DNA of 64,000 nucleotides from Heligmosomoides polygyrus polygyrus (Eukaryota > Nematoda > Chromadorea > Rhabditida > Heligmosomidae). The notes beneath the pieces are model-generated. The model made no database searches, was not told the DNA's origin, and worked only from the letters and a program-made list of their open reading frames with translations. The stretch lies in the NCBI GenBank assembly GCA_947396885.1, contig OX377203.1, forward strand, positions 1,550,001 through 1,614,000. Reading direction: 5' to 3'. Shown piece after piece: positions 51,709 through 61,789 of this stretch (positions within the stretch are counted from its first letter, which is position 1; each line of letters starts with the position of its first letter). The position numbers and the translations under genes were made by a program.

Positions 51709-52935
51709 TAATACATAATACACCATATAATATGGAATATGGTGTATTCTACGAAAACGGAGCACCGCAGTCCCTACATATTCATCGTTTCACCCTTTAA
51801 CTAACCTTTACTTACAGAACCGCATGGAGTTTTTTCACAATGAAATTTCTCTAGCAAAGCGATGTATGTGACTGCAGGCACAGAGGACCAGGCCGTCCTG
51901 AGTTTCCCAATGAAAAACTGCCAATTCCTCACAGCCAGTGCAGAGGTTATTCAACTACCCGCCGCGGTCGGTCTCCTCCTTCAAAAGCACTCGAATCGAG
52001 GAAGGTCATCCAGCCTCTTCACTCGAGTCCCTATTGGGTTTACCCAACGAATTCAGCTGGTCAGGGTAATCCACTGCTATCCTTTTCAGTGAGCTGTCAC
52101 TAAAGTGAAGAGGTAGGAGGCCGCCGTTTGAGAACCCAAAAAAATGGGAAGCATCCATCTGTTTGCAAGTGTTTGGTTAAGCCGAAACAAGTGCGTGTGT
52201 GTGTGTGTCCGCTCCTGCTCCTCTCAGCAGCAGCGGGAAGACCAGGTCTGGAGGAGATTGACCGCGGTTTATTCCTGTCTTTTGGCTTAGACGAGCAGCA
52301 GCACACTCACCCCTTATGTGTGTGTGTATGAGTGTCAGCCAGCCGGTCGGCCACTCGTGTTTGTGGATCGTGATCTGATCAGTCCGCTTTTTTCCGCTCT
52401 TTAAGACGCCATCAGTAAACAGCTGAACGATAAGCACTGCCTCCGGCTTCATCCATCTTCCTACTCGGGAATGGATGCTGGGCAGGCTTATGGAGGTTTT
52501 AGTTCTTAATCCACAATGTGGTCTTGTTTAGGTATCGATTACTTATTGATTTCTTCCTCATTCTTGTCCCCTTCGCTACTTCCCTGTTCTTTCTATGCTC
52601 TTCAAAACCAATGATCACCGGGATGTGCCGTGCAATCCGCTTTCAATCACATTTCAGAAAGTCAGAAAATGTAGGGTGATGAATTTTCTTCCAATGAAAC
52701 TTTTGTGGTAATGAAACCTTTAGAATGAGCAGTACGGATTGCGCCATGTACTCAACTAAAACTTCAAATTTTCAGTTTAATTAATTGTGTATGAGTTACA
52801 TGCTTGTCACAATTAAATTAGAAACTGGAATAGAGCGAGGATCCCCCCTCATTTCCACGCCTTCAAAAACTCTTTCAGCGCCTTCTGAGCTCCTAGTTCT
52901 CTCAGCTTCCAGTCTAACTCCTAGAATAGATAATA
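51709..52935. other. No gene recognised
   Basis: Holds a GT microsatellite at about 52193-52208. Around 52620-52765 a decayed foldback is suggested by CCGTGCAATCCGC and GCGGATTGCGCC-like words, in LFB/F style. Confidence 0.45.
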
Positions 52936-53114
52936 TAAGGTTGAGTCATAAATTTTGCAACATTTCTGTTTTTTCTGGAACTCGAAGTAAATCCGCTTAA
53001 GCATTATGCTTTGTGTGAAAGCGTGCTTCCTAGCGACCATTTTTAGTTATGAATCCATAGTCTTCCTTGCGTTGTTGAAAAGTTTTATGGACTGGAACGA
53101 TGACCACTCAAAGT

Positions 53115-53473
53115 GAAAGTGTGATTTCATTTTCAATTAGTTCAAGCTCGGCAGCAACCCAGCTACGGGGACCAAGCACATTGAGGAAGTCACCGGCAAG
53201 TTCACCTCTAGCCGAATAAATTATTGGAGGTGGATTCAGGAGTTCCTTTCCGCCTACAGCCGCAACAAAGACAAACCACTCCTGGGAAGACCAACTGCTG
53301 TAAACAAAGGGCGCTTCCGCAAAGCCATCAAGTCGAATTCTTCTGAAACCGCATTAGGACTGACCGCTGCTATCTACACCCTCCAGTGAACCACCGCTCG
53401 TCGGCTACAGAAGACCGGAAGACCGCCAAAATCACCTTCGTCAGTGCCTCATGCGTTGATGGAAACCCAAGTA
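53115..53473 (+). pseudogene. mariner transposase relic, N-terminal part
   Basis: Reads FKLGSNPATGTKHIEEVTG, INYWRWIQEF, KPLLGRPTAVNKG, ARRLQKTGRPPKSP, ALMETQV, i.e. the paired helix-turn-helix half of a mariner transposase, with at least three in-frame stops. The frame continues exactly at 54612 if the inserted DNA and one TA are removed, which shows that the two halves were one ORF. Confidence 0.82.
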
Positions 53474-53739
53474 TTAGGGAGGGGGGGGGGCAAAAGTAAT
53501 GAGACACCCCATGTCGTGTCCATATATCTCGTGGCTGGAGTCTGGTTTCGTGCTTATCGTATTTGTATGTTTGTATGCTACTTACTGAAGTCCATCTGAG
53601 AAGTGACCACTTCCGCCCTTTCCAGAAGCATGCCAAAAACCCCAGCCTGTCTCATGCCGAAACCCCAGTCTGACGAGTCGACCTGTGTCGCGCAAATCTC
53701 GCCCAAATCCCAACCCCGAGCAGCCTGAGCTCAATATTC

Positions 53740-54250
53740 ACGCAAGATGAGAAGTACGTCTTCTACCTTAACCCTGCCAAGCAGCGAGTCTGGGTGAGAC
53801 CTGGTGACCTGCTACCGACCTTCGTTCGGCGAGATGTTCACGGCGAGAAGCACCTTTGGAGCTTTTGGGTCTGCGCCCATGGATCGGTTTAGCGGAAGCT
53901 GTTTCCCAAGAGCATTACGATAAACTTCAAGGCCATGGTAAACGAAATAGAAGAGATGGACCGGTGTTTGTTCTCAGCACTTCAAGAAGGTCGTCCTCTT
54001 CGACAACGCCGCACCCCATCGGGAACAAGTGACCACGGATAAGCTAGCCCAGCTGGGCTACGTTCACATGCCTCATCCACCGTATTCGCCGGACATCTCT
54101 CCATGCGACCACCACCACTTCTTGGGCCTACGTTACTTCCTGGTCGGAAGGGACACAAGAACCCAAGCAGTGCTTTACAGCCATATCGAGCAATTGATCA
54201 ACACCAGGCCCAAGCAGTTCTGGAAGGATGAGATCAGGAAGTTGGCTTAG
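53740..54250 (+). pseudogene. mariner transposase relic, catalytic domain of the inserted element
   Basis: TQDEKYVFYLNPAKQRVWV holds the first catalytic Asp. A TAG stop occurs near 53890 and a frameshift near 53975. Then HFKKVVLFDNAAPHREQV (second Asp) and YSPDISPCDHHHF (third Asp, 35 residues later, so DD34D is intact). The C-terminus ends FWKDEIRKLA. The N-terminal DNA-binding domain is deleted. Confidence 0.85.
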
Positions 54251-54384
54251 CGATGGCAGCAAGGTCCTTGCCCTTGATGGCAAATACACTCCTCAGCATC
54301 GTTGAGTTGTAATTGAGTTATAAGGAGATAAAGACTTTTTTTCATTTTGTCTCATTACATTTGCCCCCCCCCCCTAATAAAAGG

Positions 54385-54572
54385 GTCATATGGGAAATTC
54401 ACATGACGCTCTTCTCACGCTCCATTTTTTCTATTCTTCATTCTTTTGTAGGATGTTTTTAGGACGCTCTAATATGAACTGTATTTGTACATCAAGGTTT
54501 TGGTTTAATTACCCAAGTTTGAGGTAAACGGTGTCGAACAACTGGTGTATGTGTGTAACGAAGGACATATCT
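54385..54572 (+). repeat. SL1 cassette fragment between two mariner ends
   Basis: Starts in the leader (CATATGGGAAATTCACATGAC, GCTCTTCTCACGCTCC) and runs through TTCTATTCTTCATTCTTTTG and one exact SL1 exon to GAAGGACATAT, where the mariner end begins. Confidence 0.8.
54502..54523 (+). ncRNA. SL1 leader exon, exact 22/22, with GTAAAC donor
   Basis: Identical to SL1 and followed by GTAAACGGTGTCGAAC, as at 45324. The upstream AGGACGCTCTAATATGAACT is also shared with 45324 and could hold promoter elements. Confidence 0.65.
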
Positions 54573-54611
54573 TTCAAATTGCCTCATTACTTTTGCCCCC
54601 CCCCCCTAATA

Positions 54612-55230
54612 AATCGCTGTGCTTCCGACTGGCGAGAGCTCCGGCACCGGTTCAAGCAAGGGGGCCTGGATCGAATCCTTATCAGCAATGAAGGGTGGAT
54701 GCCTCACTACGACTGTAAAGCCGGAGAGCAATGGCTGGAACGCAATGAGCTGGGTCTGACCGTCATCTGCTTCGCTCAAAACCGGAGCGCCACCGAAAGA
54801 AGGTCCTGCTGTGTGCGTTTGGTGGATGTGTAGTGGCCCAGGGCACCGGGTGCTGCTCTACGTAGTCAAACCATCCTCGACGCCCGCTACTGCGAACAAC
54901 TCGACTAGGTCTAGTAAAAATTAGTGGAGAATGAAGTCTATACGAGCCAATGTTTCTTCCACCAGGGCAACATCCGACAGCTTACGGCACTTCAGACGCT
55001 GGAAAAAAATCTAGGAATTGGGCTGGACCAATACCAAGCAACCACCACACACCCCGGACGCTGCTCCGTCTGACTGCCATCTACTTCGGCCGATGGAGCA
55101 CTTCCTCCGTGTCTGGCGCTTCGCTGAAGTCGATGAGGTCACGGCGGTGGTATACGACTTCTGCAGGTCGAAACCGCCCAAATTCTACAGAGATGTAACC
55201 CTCTCAGTTCATGAAAAGTGAAAGAAACTA
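54612..55230 (+). pseudogene. mariner transposase relic, C-terminal part
   Basis: Continues 53115-53473: RCASDWRELRHRFKQGGL, RILISNEGW (first catalytic Asp replaced by Asn, and K by G), EQWLERNELG, then decay with stops, then HTPDAAPSDCHLLRPMEHFL (third Asp kept) and YDFCRSKPPKFYRDV. Clearly dead. Distinct from both other transposase lineages in the window. Confidence 0.82.
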
Positions 55231-55360
55231 ACTGAGAATAACGGCGATTAATCTGTTTAAGGCAACCTTTTTTTTCAAATCAGTTTCTTTAAGCCTCAAT
55301 TGGCTGGTACCGAGGATGTAATCTGTTACAACGATGTTTTGCTGCGATCAAAACTTCTAT

Positions 55361-55436
55361 AGCGCCAGGCGGGATTCGAACCCGCACCTCCCTCTGACCG
55401 GGCGGGAATGCTCTACGCCTTTACAACACTGGCGCC
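55361..55436 (-). tRNA. tRNA-like sequence (pseudo-tRNA)
   Basis: 76 nt, with box B GGTTCGAATCC and a perfect T-arm on the minus strand and GGCGCC acceptor halves. Same enlarged middle loop as at 13813. Confidence 0.58.
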
Positions 55437-55746
55437 GTTTGATCGAACGCAACATCCACACCAGGGGTGCACATTTAACGGTTAACGATTTAACGAATTT
55501 AACAAATTAACGGCATTTTTCGTTAAAATCTGGCCTAATGACTTAACGGAAATTTCTAGAAATTTAACGGAATTTTTAACGGACTTTTTTCTCAGTGAGT
55601 TTATCACATTTGCCCTTAATCTTCATTAATGTTGTAGGTCTCATCCCCCCTATTAGGACTATTCCTAAAAAACTACTGAAATCAGCAAGAATATTTTAAT
55701 GTTTTCATGAATGTTTTGAATTTTTGAAATTTTTTAAAATGCATTT

Positions 55747-55985
55747 CGGGTTCGCGTGCCCCGATACCAGGTTCCTGGTTAGATTTCTTGCCCAGGCCAC
55801 CAAGCCTTCCATCCCTCCGGCTTGAATTGGTACCAGACTTGTTTCTTGTCCATAGGCAGGCCAACGCAATTCATTGTATGACTAAATACGCATTCAGATC
55901 GCCTCCACGACATCTCGTAGGAGTAAAATGCATGGCGGGGATAGTGAATGAGTAATGCCGCCCTTTATCCTTCTATCCTTTGATG
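55747..55985 (+). mobile_element. SINE-X copy inside the hAT-like element
   Basis: CCCCGATACCAGGTTCCTGG, GAATTGGTACCAGACTTG, AAATACGCATTCAGATCGCC and a TTTATCC tail. The head is mostly lost. Confidence 0.75.
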
Positions 55986-56718
55986 CATTTTGGGCTAGAA
56001 GTTTCTTCGCCGAGCCCCATGCACGCCATCGAATCTATAAAGATACTGGTCTAACTTCCTCGTAAGATATGCCTATCCTCATCTGGCGTTGCTTATCACA
56101 GGATAGTTTTGCCCGCCATCTGGAACAGTCCTGACGGAGAGAATGTTTTCGCTCGCTGGACCTATTTAAACGATTAAAGAAAACGCTTATAACAAAAATT
56201 AGGAAAGCTACTTGGCTAAATCCGTTTGGACACCAACTTCCAAAATGGAGACTTTCTGGCGTGTTGAATCGACTTCCAACACGCGTTTTTACGCGCAAAC
56301 CCCACCACGTCAGCGATGCTGCACTCGTGTAACACGTCACGTCGTCTACACGTCTTGTAGACGGCGACTAGCTGCAAAACTAGCGGTCGTGACCTGCTTA
56401 GAAGTGAACTTCACGGAGTTGGCTGAGCTCGAATCTATACCAGAAGGAACGAGGAAGGGGGCAGAATCCCCCAATGCGGTGCAAAAAATGCCGCGAAATC
56501 CAGCAATTTATATTGTGCTGTGGAGCACTCTTGAGCTGGATAATACTGAAGCAGTCCTAGTGTAGAGGGGCATTCAGTTTTCTCCTCATGTAGATGGACA
56601 TATATCAATCTACAAGCTCCGCCGGTGCAATCGACATTGTGTTCTGAAAATTCTTGTCAGGAAGCCGGAAACCGTGGATGTGCTAAATCCCATTTTCTAC
56701 CCGTGCCAACCGCTCCAT

Positions 56719-56816
56719 TTTCTGGGCTACATACTTGATATTCTTAATGTCTTCTTCACCGTGATGTTAGACACGGTGAAGAAGACATTAAGAATATCAA
56801 GTATGTAGCCCAGAAA
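56719..56816. other. Perfect 45-bp hairpin with 8-nt loop
   Basis: The stem starts TTTCTGGGCTACATACTTG and closes CTTCTTCACCGTG, the loop is ATGTTAGA, and 56772-56816 is its exact reverse complement. No mismatch or bulge. No MITE-like flanking duplication seen. Confidence 0.92.
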
Positions 56817-57208
56817 GCTCGTTAGAATGGAAGCGCTTTCGATACATACAATACGTTGTATACGTGGTACATACAATACGTTCGACGTCGGATACAATAG
56901 CTATCGCAACCAGGCGATTCACTTGCAGTTTTTTTTTCGATCCACTCACTCAGCAGTCCGTTTGTGCACTGTTCTGTGATGTCTTTGCAGATCCTTCGAT
57001 CGCAGCTCCTCTTAGAGTTCTGTCAGCCCCGACTTCCAGGCATTGCCAAAACTGTCTGTCGAAAACGCCTCATAGTTCTTATCTACGAGAGCACTCGTGT
57101 GAAATTTTTTTAAAAAGAAGTGAGCGAAATCTCCAGTGTATCATGAAGGTTACGAAGATGGGAGTGAGTCTATAGCAGCGGGTTCACCATCATGCTCGTT
57201 CGCAACAT

Positions 57209-57275
57209 CCAGGGGCCAGATTCATCAACGACTACGACTTTAGATTGCTGTAAGTGGCTGTCGAATCTGACCCCA
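57209..57275. mobile_element. GAT-type mini-MITE, deletion derivative
   Basis: GGGGCCAGATTCATCAACG and TCGAATCTGACCCC enclose only about 35 bp. The inner ATTGCTGTAAG links it to stem type 1. Confidence 0.75.
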
Positions 57276-58281
57276 GTTTGCCTATGAAACTGTAGAACGA
57301 AACGCTATACACGTTTATCTAATTAGCATAGACCTAGAAGGATATCTGACTTTGCTTGTTTGGAGTAAAGCTGTCAGAAATAGAGAGGCACAGGTTGGAC
57401 CCCCCTCTCTAGGTTTGCAACCGAAAATGAAAGTGCACCATCTATCAGACCTGTAAGGGCCTGTTGAGGACATAGGTTTCACTAGTGCAGCGTCAGTGAC
57501 ATAATGGACCTTGCGCTTGAGAGTGTATGTTTCACATGGATCCAACACGCCAGGAAAGTCTCCAGTTTGGATGTTGGTGTCCAAACGGATTAAGCCAAGC
57601 TACTTTTTCTGAACGTTAACACGTTCACGCCGTAGCACATCTTTTCGGCAGTGTAGGACCGTGTGACACGATGTCGTGTCACAGTCTCAGCGTTGCAAAA
57701 AATGGATTGGTCCCACACACCGGGCACTCGAAAATCGTGCGTTCGACAACGTGTTCACTTTCCACTGATTAAATCGTTCTGTAATTAATTGGGTGATGCC
57801 CGCATCGAGATTGTATATGCTCGTAGAACAGTCACTCAAAAAAGCCTCGCCAAAACTAAGAAGGGGAACTCCGGGTTTTGCCTTATCGTACATTTTAAGA
57901 TGCCTTGTCGGTGATCCTCTTTCATGATAATTCCATACCTCTCTTTTTCCACACCCTGTAGATAATTTGTTGCTGAAGGCTTATTTATTTTTCTGTGCTC
58001 GATTGTTTAATTGTTTATTTTACATTACAAAGTTACACTACATTCTTTGAACGTCAGCTGTTGACCCCTTGACGTTGAAACGTATAAGGTTTTCCTTGAT
58101 TTTTTTCACTTGAAAGAATGTTTTGCAGCTATTTGTACTTTTTAACGAAATTTAACGATTTACCGGAAATTTAACGAAAATTTTCCGTTAAAAAATTTCG
58201 TTAAAAAAATTTAACGCACAGAATTTTGTGTGCACCCCTAATCCACACCTCGTGGGACCGATCAGCACCCATCCGTATCCA

Positions 58282-58375
58282 CAGTCGCCATAGATATCAA
58301 TTTTGCGCCGCCTGATCGATATTTATTCCGGCCATGGTGCCACGCGCGCAGCGGTGTAACTATAAACCAGGGTTA
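58282..58375. mobile_element. TWA-MITE, left end lost
   Basis: CGCCATAGATATCAATTTTGC with GATCGATATTTATTCC and a right end CTATAAACCAGGGTTAAC. Joined to the family T repeat on its left. Confidence 0.6.
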
Positions 58376-58950
58376 ACGCGATCTGATCTTTTAATGCACT
58401 GTACGATTGCTACTTTGCTGTGCCTTAAGACAAATTTTAGATCATTATTTTTCCCAAAAAACAAAAATTTTCTAAAATTATTACACCTGTTGTTAAATTT
58501 TCGGAACATATCGCGGAGGTGGGCAGCATTTGGAGGTGGGAGCACTCCACATAGTCATTATCATGCAGTGCACCGAACGAACACACACCACCCAATCAGA
58601 CTACCTACCGTACACGCTCTCTTTGAATGGCATGCCCATTTCACGTGGTCTCATTGGCTGGCGTGCTCCCACCTCACGCTGCTGCTCACCATTGCGACAT
58701 GAACACATTTTTCTAAAAATATTACACTACACATAGGGGCAAGTAAACTGGAAAATTTCAAAGAATATTATGCCAAAATTTTCTTGAACAAAAAATTATT
58801 CTAACCTTTTTGGAGAGTCTCTAGTTTAACCCGCCTGTAGATCATTTCGATTTGGACGAGTTCGCTTTAATTTCAAAAGTCTAAGGTTAGCCTAGAAGAG
58901 TGCCCAGTTTGACCCGAAAAGGGTCCAATTCGGCGTGAAAATGATATACA
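58376..58950. mobile_element. LFB right arm, split by a family G foldback
   Basis: GCGATCTGATCTTTTAATGC to CGGCGTGAAAATGATATACACG. Contains CTTTTTGGAGAGTCTCTAG and GTCTAAGGTTAGCCTAGAAG. The arm is interrupted by 58508-58700. Confidence 0.75.
58508..58700. mobile_element. Family G foldback, nested in LFB
   Basis: ATATCGCGGAGGTGGGCAGC mirrored by GCTGCTCACCATTGCGACAT; inner GGAGGTGGGAGCACTCC with GGCGTGCTCCCACCTC. Confidence 0.8.
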
Positions 58951-58954
58951 CGCC

Positions 58955-59055
58955 AAGTGCTCATTTCAAATCGCCTCCACGATATAGTGTTGAAGTAGAA
59001 TGCGCGGCGTATCTCAAACATGGACTGATTCACACCTCATTTTATCCTTTTATCG
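58955..59055 (+). mobile_element. SINE-X 3' fragment
   Basis: AAATCGCCTCCACGATATAG, GAAGTAGAATGCGCGGCG and a TTTTATCC tail. Confidence 0.65.
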
Positions 59056-59434
59056 ATTTTAAAATATCTTGCGCTCACTGTGTGCTTATTTTCTTTATTG
59101 AAAAATGAAGTACTTATTGATTTATTGATTAGTAAGTACTTAGCAAGGGTATGTCGATTTTTTAAAATAATCCTTCATTTTTTCGTCCTTCCCTTCCTCG
59201 AAAATAATAATGTCCATTTAGCTAATATTTCCGTGTGAACTAAGTACACTAAAAATGTAAAAAAATAAACAAAAAAGTTCATAAACATATTTTGTATGAA
59301 GGTACATAGAGGCGATACAAGATATGATTATTAACGTTGTCTATGGTCAATGTTGTTACTGTTATTATCGCCATTTTTTACAATTGTTGTTGAATTATGT
59401 TATGTTTTGTGCTGTTTTATACTGTCTGGAATTT
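59056..59434. other. AT-rich, no gene
   Basis: A GTACTTATTGATTTATTGATTAGTAAGTAC small palindrome lies at about 59110-59140. Nothing else is seen. Confidence 0.5.
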
Positions 59435-59442
59435 GAATATTC

Positions 59443-59921
59443 GGATCTGTCCTAGTCGGGGGGGGGGGCACATGACTAAAAAGTATGTAACAAAATGAGT
59501 TGAGACTTAGCGGCTCCAGGAGAACGGCATGGAACCCAAAAGAAGCAGAAACGAATGAAAAAAAACAAAACAAAAAAACTAAATCGCCGCGGTTTTATAA
59601 CCACCTCGGCCGGCAGGGAGTGACGCAATGGAGGCATGCGGCATGCTGACCACCGGCTGGCATGTCATGACAGGGATCTAACATGGTGAGGTGGGTGCAT
59701 CCGCCGCCTGACATGTTATAACCAGGATCTAACATGGTGACGACGGCGCATCACTTTGCCTGCTTACAACCGCGTCGAGAACAAATGTAATATTTCCGCT
59801 TTTTTCGTGAATTTTTCTAGTTTAGGTTCCCTCTCGTTCTTTAGGAGCTGCTCGGTTAAGTCTCATGTCGATTGGTTACCTAGCTCTTAGTTATGTACCC
59901 CCTCCCGACTAGGATAGGTCT
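59443..59921. mobile_element. C8 foldback MITE, complete, 8-bp target duplication
   Basis: GGATCTGTCCTAGTCGGGG to CCCGACTAGGATAGGTCT, flanked by exact GAATATTC at 59435-59442 and 59922-59929. Central GATCTAACATGGTG words as in other copies. Confidence 0.9.
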
Positions 59922-59929
59922 GAATATTC

Positions 59930-60310
59930 GTAACTACTGAATCAAGACCGGTCACCGACGATCACGTTTTTGTTGGGGGGGGGGGGGATTCTCCGCCCAA
60001 ACACACAGCCGAAGTAGCGTTCGCGTTAATCCGTCGTCGCAACTGTTTGACATACGGCTTTCGAATCACGGACCGTTATCATATGCCGAAAAGTGCAGCA
60101 CAGCAGTCGTCGCGCGGAAACTCTCGTTATTAGCACAGTTTGCCGACTTATTAATCAGTTTCGCGATGCGCGTCGGACGACTACAGCCATTTCTGTCTTT
60201 TTTTCATTTTTACTGCAATTCTGTCATAATGCCAATAACGTTGGTTCTTATAAAGTCAATTATAATACCGTCGTGGATATTTCATTGGCCATGTCATGCC
60301 CAGAATGATT
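59930..60310. other. No gene recognised
   Basis: Contains a G run near 59976-59987. A short frame at 60093-60308 is unsupported. Confidence 0.45.
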
Positions 60311-60545
60311 TAAAAGGGGAATTCTAACTAGGCAAGGGTTTTGACCTCCCATGGAGCTTCAAATTGAGACCAGGATCATTAGAAAGTGCTCGGAGTGCTA
60401 TTTACGAATATGGGTGTCAAAAGTGCAAAATGGAATTCCTGAGCGAGCCGCCTACCTGCCGAAATCGGATGGCCTCACCACAGGCTGGACCCAGCTCTGG
60501 CGCTAGGGCGGTGAGTTATCGGCGCTCCGTAAGAAGAGCCCGCCA

Positions 60546-60618
60546 GCCGCGGTGGTGGCGCAGTGGTAGTGCTCCGGCTCGTCAGGCGCTACGTGGTCGG
60601 TTCGGTTCCCACTGATGA
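60546..60618 (+). tRNA. tRNA-like sequence (pseudo-tRNA)
   Basis: Box A TGGCGCAGTGGTAG and box B GGTTCGGTTCC, with a partial T-stem (GTCGG/CCCAC). The acceptor does not pair well and no anticodon arm is convincing. Confidence 0.5.
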
Positions 60619-61240
60619 CGGTTCTTTTGCAAATAATAATTTATCTTCGAAATGACCTTTTATTCTGAATTATGACACGTGTCAGATTAAATAGCCGGGA
60701 AAGCTACCATACACGTTTGTAAAAATGCTTGAAGGCCAAAAACGCCAAAAACTACCATGTTGACATTTTTATTTACTATTTTGCATAAATAAAGCTGAAG
60801 TCATATGCTGAACAACTAGAGGTGTTTCCAAAACCTTGGCATTCGTGGAAGAAAGCAAAAAATGTGTGAAGCAGACATGTTGCTCACACACTGTACATCT
60901 TATGCATGCAGCCTCTCTACAACCAGCAACAAAGCAGTCAATTGCAGAAAGATCAAACAAATATTCACCAGAAATGATAACACATTTTTTGGCAACACAC
61001 TTTTTTTGCTTTGATCCACGAATGCCAAGGTTGTTAGAAACACCTCCACTTGTTCAATAAACGATTTGCACCCTATTTGTGCGAAACAGTAAATGAAAAT
61101 GCACCATAGCAGTTTGTTTTTGCCTTTAAGCACTTTTACAAACGTGTATGGTAGATTCCTCGGCTATTTAATCAGACACGTGTCATAATTCAGAGTAAAA
61201 GGTCATTTCGAAGACAAATTACGACTTGCAAAAGAACCGG

Positions 61241-61310
61241 CATCAGTGGGAACCGAACCGACCACGTCGCGCCTGACGAGCCGGAGCACTACCCCTGCGC
61301 CACCACCGCA
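61241..61310 (-). tRNA. tRNA-like sequence, mirror of 60546
   Basis: The same sequence inverted (box B GGTTCGGTTCC, box A TGGCGCAGGGGTAG on the minus strand). Both point toward the centre of the foldback. Confidence 0.5.
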
Positions 61311-61651
61311 CCTGGTGAGCCTTCTTACGGAACCCTGATGACTCACCACTCTCGCGCCAGCTGCCCGATTTCGACAGGCAATAACTCGCTCAGGAGTTTC
61401 ATTTTGCAATTTCGACACGCATATTCGTAATAAGCATTCCGAGCTCTTTCTAATGATCCTGGTCTCAACTTGAAGTTCCATGGGAGTCGAAACCCTTCCC
61501 CAGTAAATCCTTGTTTTTTCTATGTCCGAACATTTGATCACCCTTCCAACTGACAGCTTTAATTCAGTCAATATCTACAAAAAATTAAAAACTGAACTTT
61601 TTTGTCACCATTGCTTTCCTGATCTCTATCCTTAAAGTTGGTTGTGCCTAA

Positions 61652-61786
61652 AGCCTAGTTTATACTTGCGCCGTCACGCGGCGCGGCACCACAATCGCCG
61701 TAGATATGGATTTTTCGCGCCGCCCGATCGATATCTATCCCGACTATCGTGCCGCGCCGCGTAACGGCGCAAGCGTAAACTAGAGC
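61652..61786. mobile_element. TWA-MITE, complete
   Basis: AGCCTAGTTTATACTTGCGCC to GGCGCAAGCGTAAACTAGAGC, flanked by TAA at 61649-61651 and 61787-61789. Stem GCGGCGCGGCACCA. Same subfamily as the outer element at 15682. Confidence 0.87.
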
Positions 61787-61789
61787 TAA

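Larger units (their letters stand above)
53474..54609 (+). mobile_element. Composite insertion: G-tract mariner plus SL1 cassette
   Basis: Left end TTAGGGA, ten G, then CAAAAGTAATGAGACA. A matching right end lies at 54377 (TGTCTCATTACATTTGC, eleven C, TAA) and a second one at 54609 (CCTCATTACTTTTGC, eleven C, TAA). TA flanks 53472-53473, 54378-54379 and 54610-54611. Between the two right ends lies an SL1 cassette fragment. Confidence 0.82.
52936..55230 (+). mobile_element. Old mariner element interrupted by another mariner
   Basis: A possible left terminus is TAAGGTTGAGTCATAAATTTT at 52936, preceded by TA. The transposase is split by the insertion at 53474-54609. No right terminal repeat was found before the family T repeat begins at 55328. 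Confidence 0.75.
56210..57600. repeat. Imperfect inverted repeat, about 1.4 kb
   Basis: ATCCGTTTGGACACCAACTTC and GGAGACTTTCTGGCGTGTTG (56220-56265) are mirrored by CAACACGCCAGGAAAGTCTC and TTGGTGTCCAAACGGATTAA (57540-57592). Homology extends inward past GATGCTGCACTCGTG / CACTAGTGCAGCGTC. The right arm on the minus strand has an open frame (57315-57584) that I do not recognise; the left arm is its decayed counterpart. Confidence 0.75.
55462..58240. mobile_element. hAT-like element, 2.78 kb, 8-bp target duplication, no transposase found
   Basis: Left end CAGGGGTGCACA, right end TGTGTGCACCCCTA, with exact ATCCACAC at 55454-55461 and 58241-58248. Both ends carry many TTTAACG words (AACGATTTAACGAATTTAAC; AAATTTAACGCACAG), a subterminal pattern typical of hAT elements. 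The interior holds a SINE-X copy, an inverted repeat, a perfect hairpin and a mini-MITE, but no recognisable hAT transposase or dimerisation domain. Confidence 0.88.
55328..58285. mobile_element. Family T repeat split by a hAT-like insertion
   Basis: 55328-55461 has ACAACGATGTTTTGCTGCG, the tRNA-like block and GATCGAACGCAACATCC. The repeat resumes at 58249 with CTCGTGGGACCGATCAGCAC. The contiguous order is confirmed by 13437-13620. Confidence 0.88.
60311..61509. mobile_element. 1.2-kb foldback carrying convergent tRNA-like units
   Basis: GACCAGGATCATTAGAAAGTG on the left and CTTTCTAATGATCCTGGTCTC on the right, with further mirrored words (GACACGTGTCAGATTAAATAG with TTTAATCAGACACGTGTC; CTTGGCATTCGTGG with CCACGAATGCCAAGG). 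The loop (about 60870-60990) has a minus-strand Cys-rich frame (CREAACIRCTVCEQHVCFTH) faintly like a transposase zinc-binding tail. That likeness is weak. Confidence 0.82.

Noticed and set aside
57315..57584. Host gene fragment (89 codons, minus strand)
   Set aside because: The sequence looks somewhat protein-like but I do not recognise it and its mirrored partner is decayed. Kept only as part of the inverted repeat.
60870..60990. Cys-rich minus-strand frame as a piggyBac-type zinc domain
   Set aside because: Only a handful of Cys positions fit, no TTAA ends or transposase core are present, and the frame is short.
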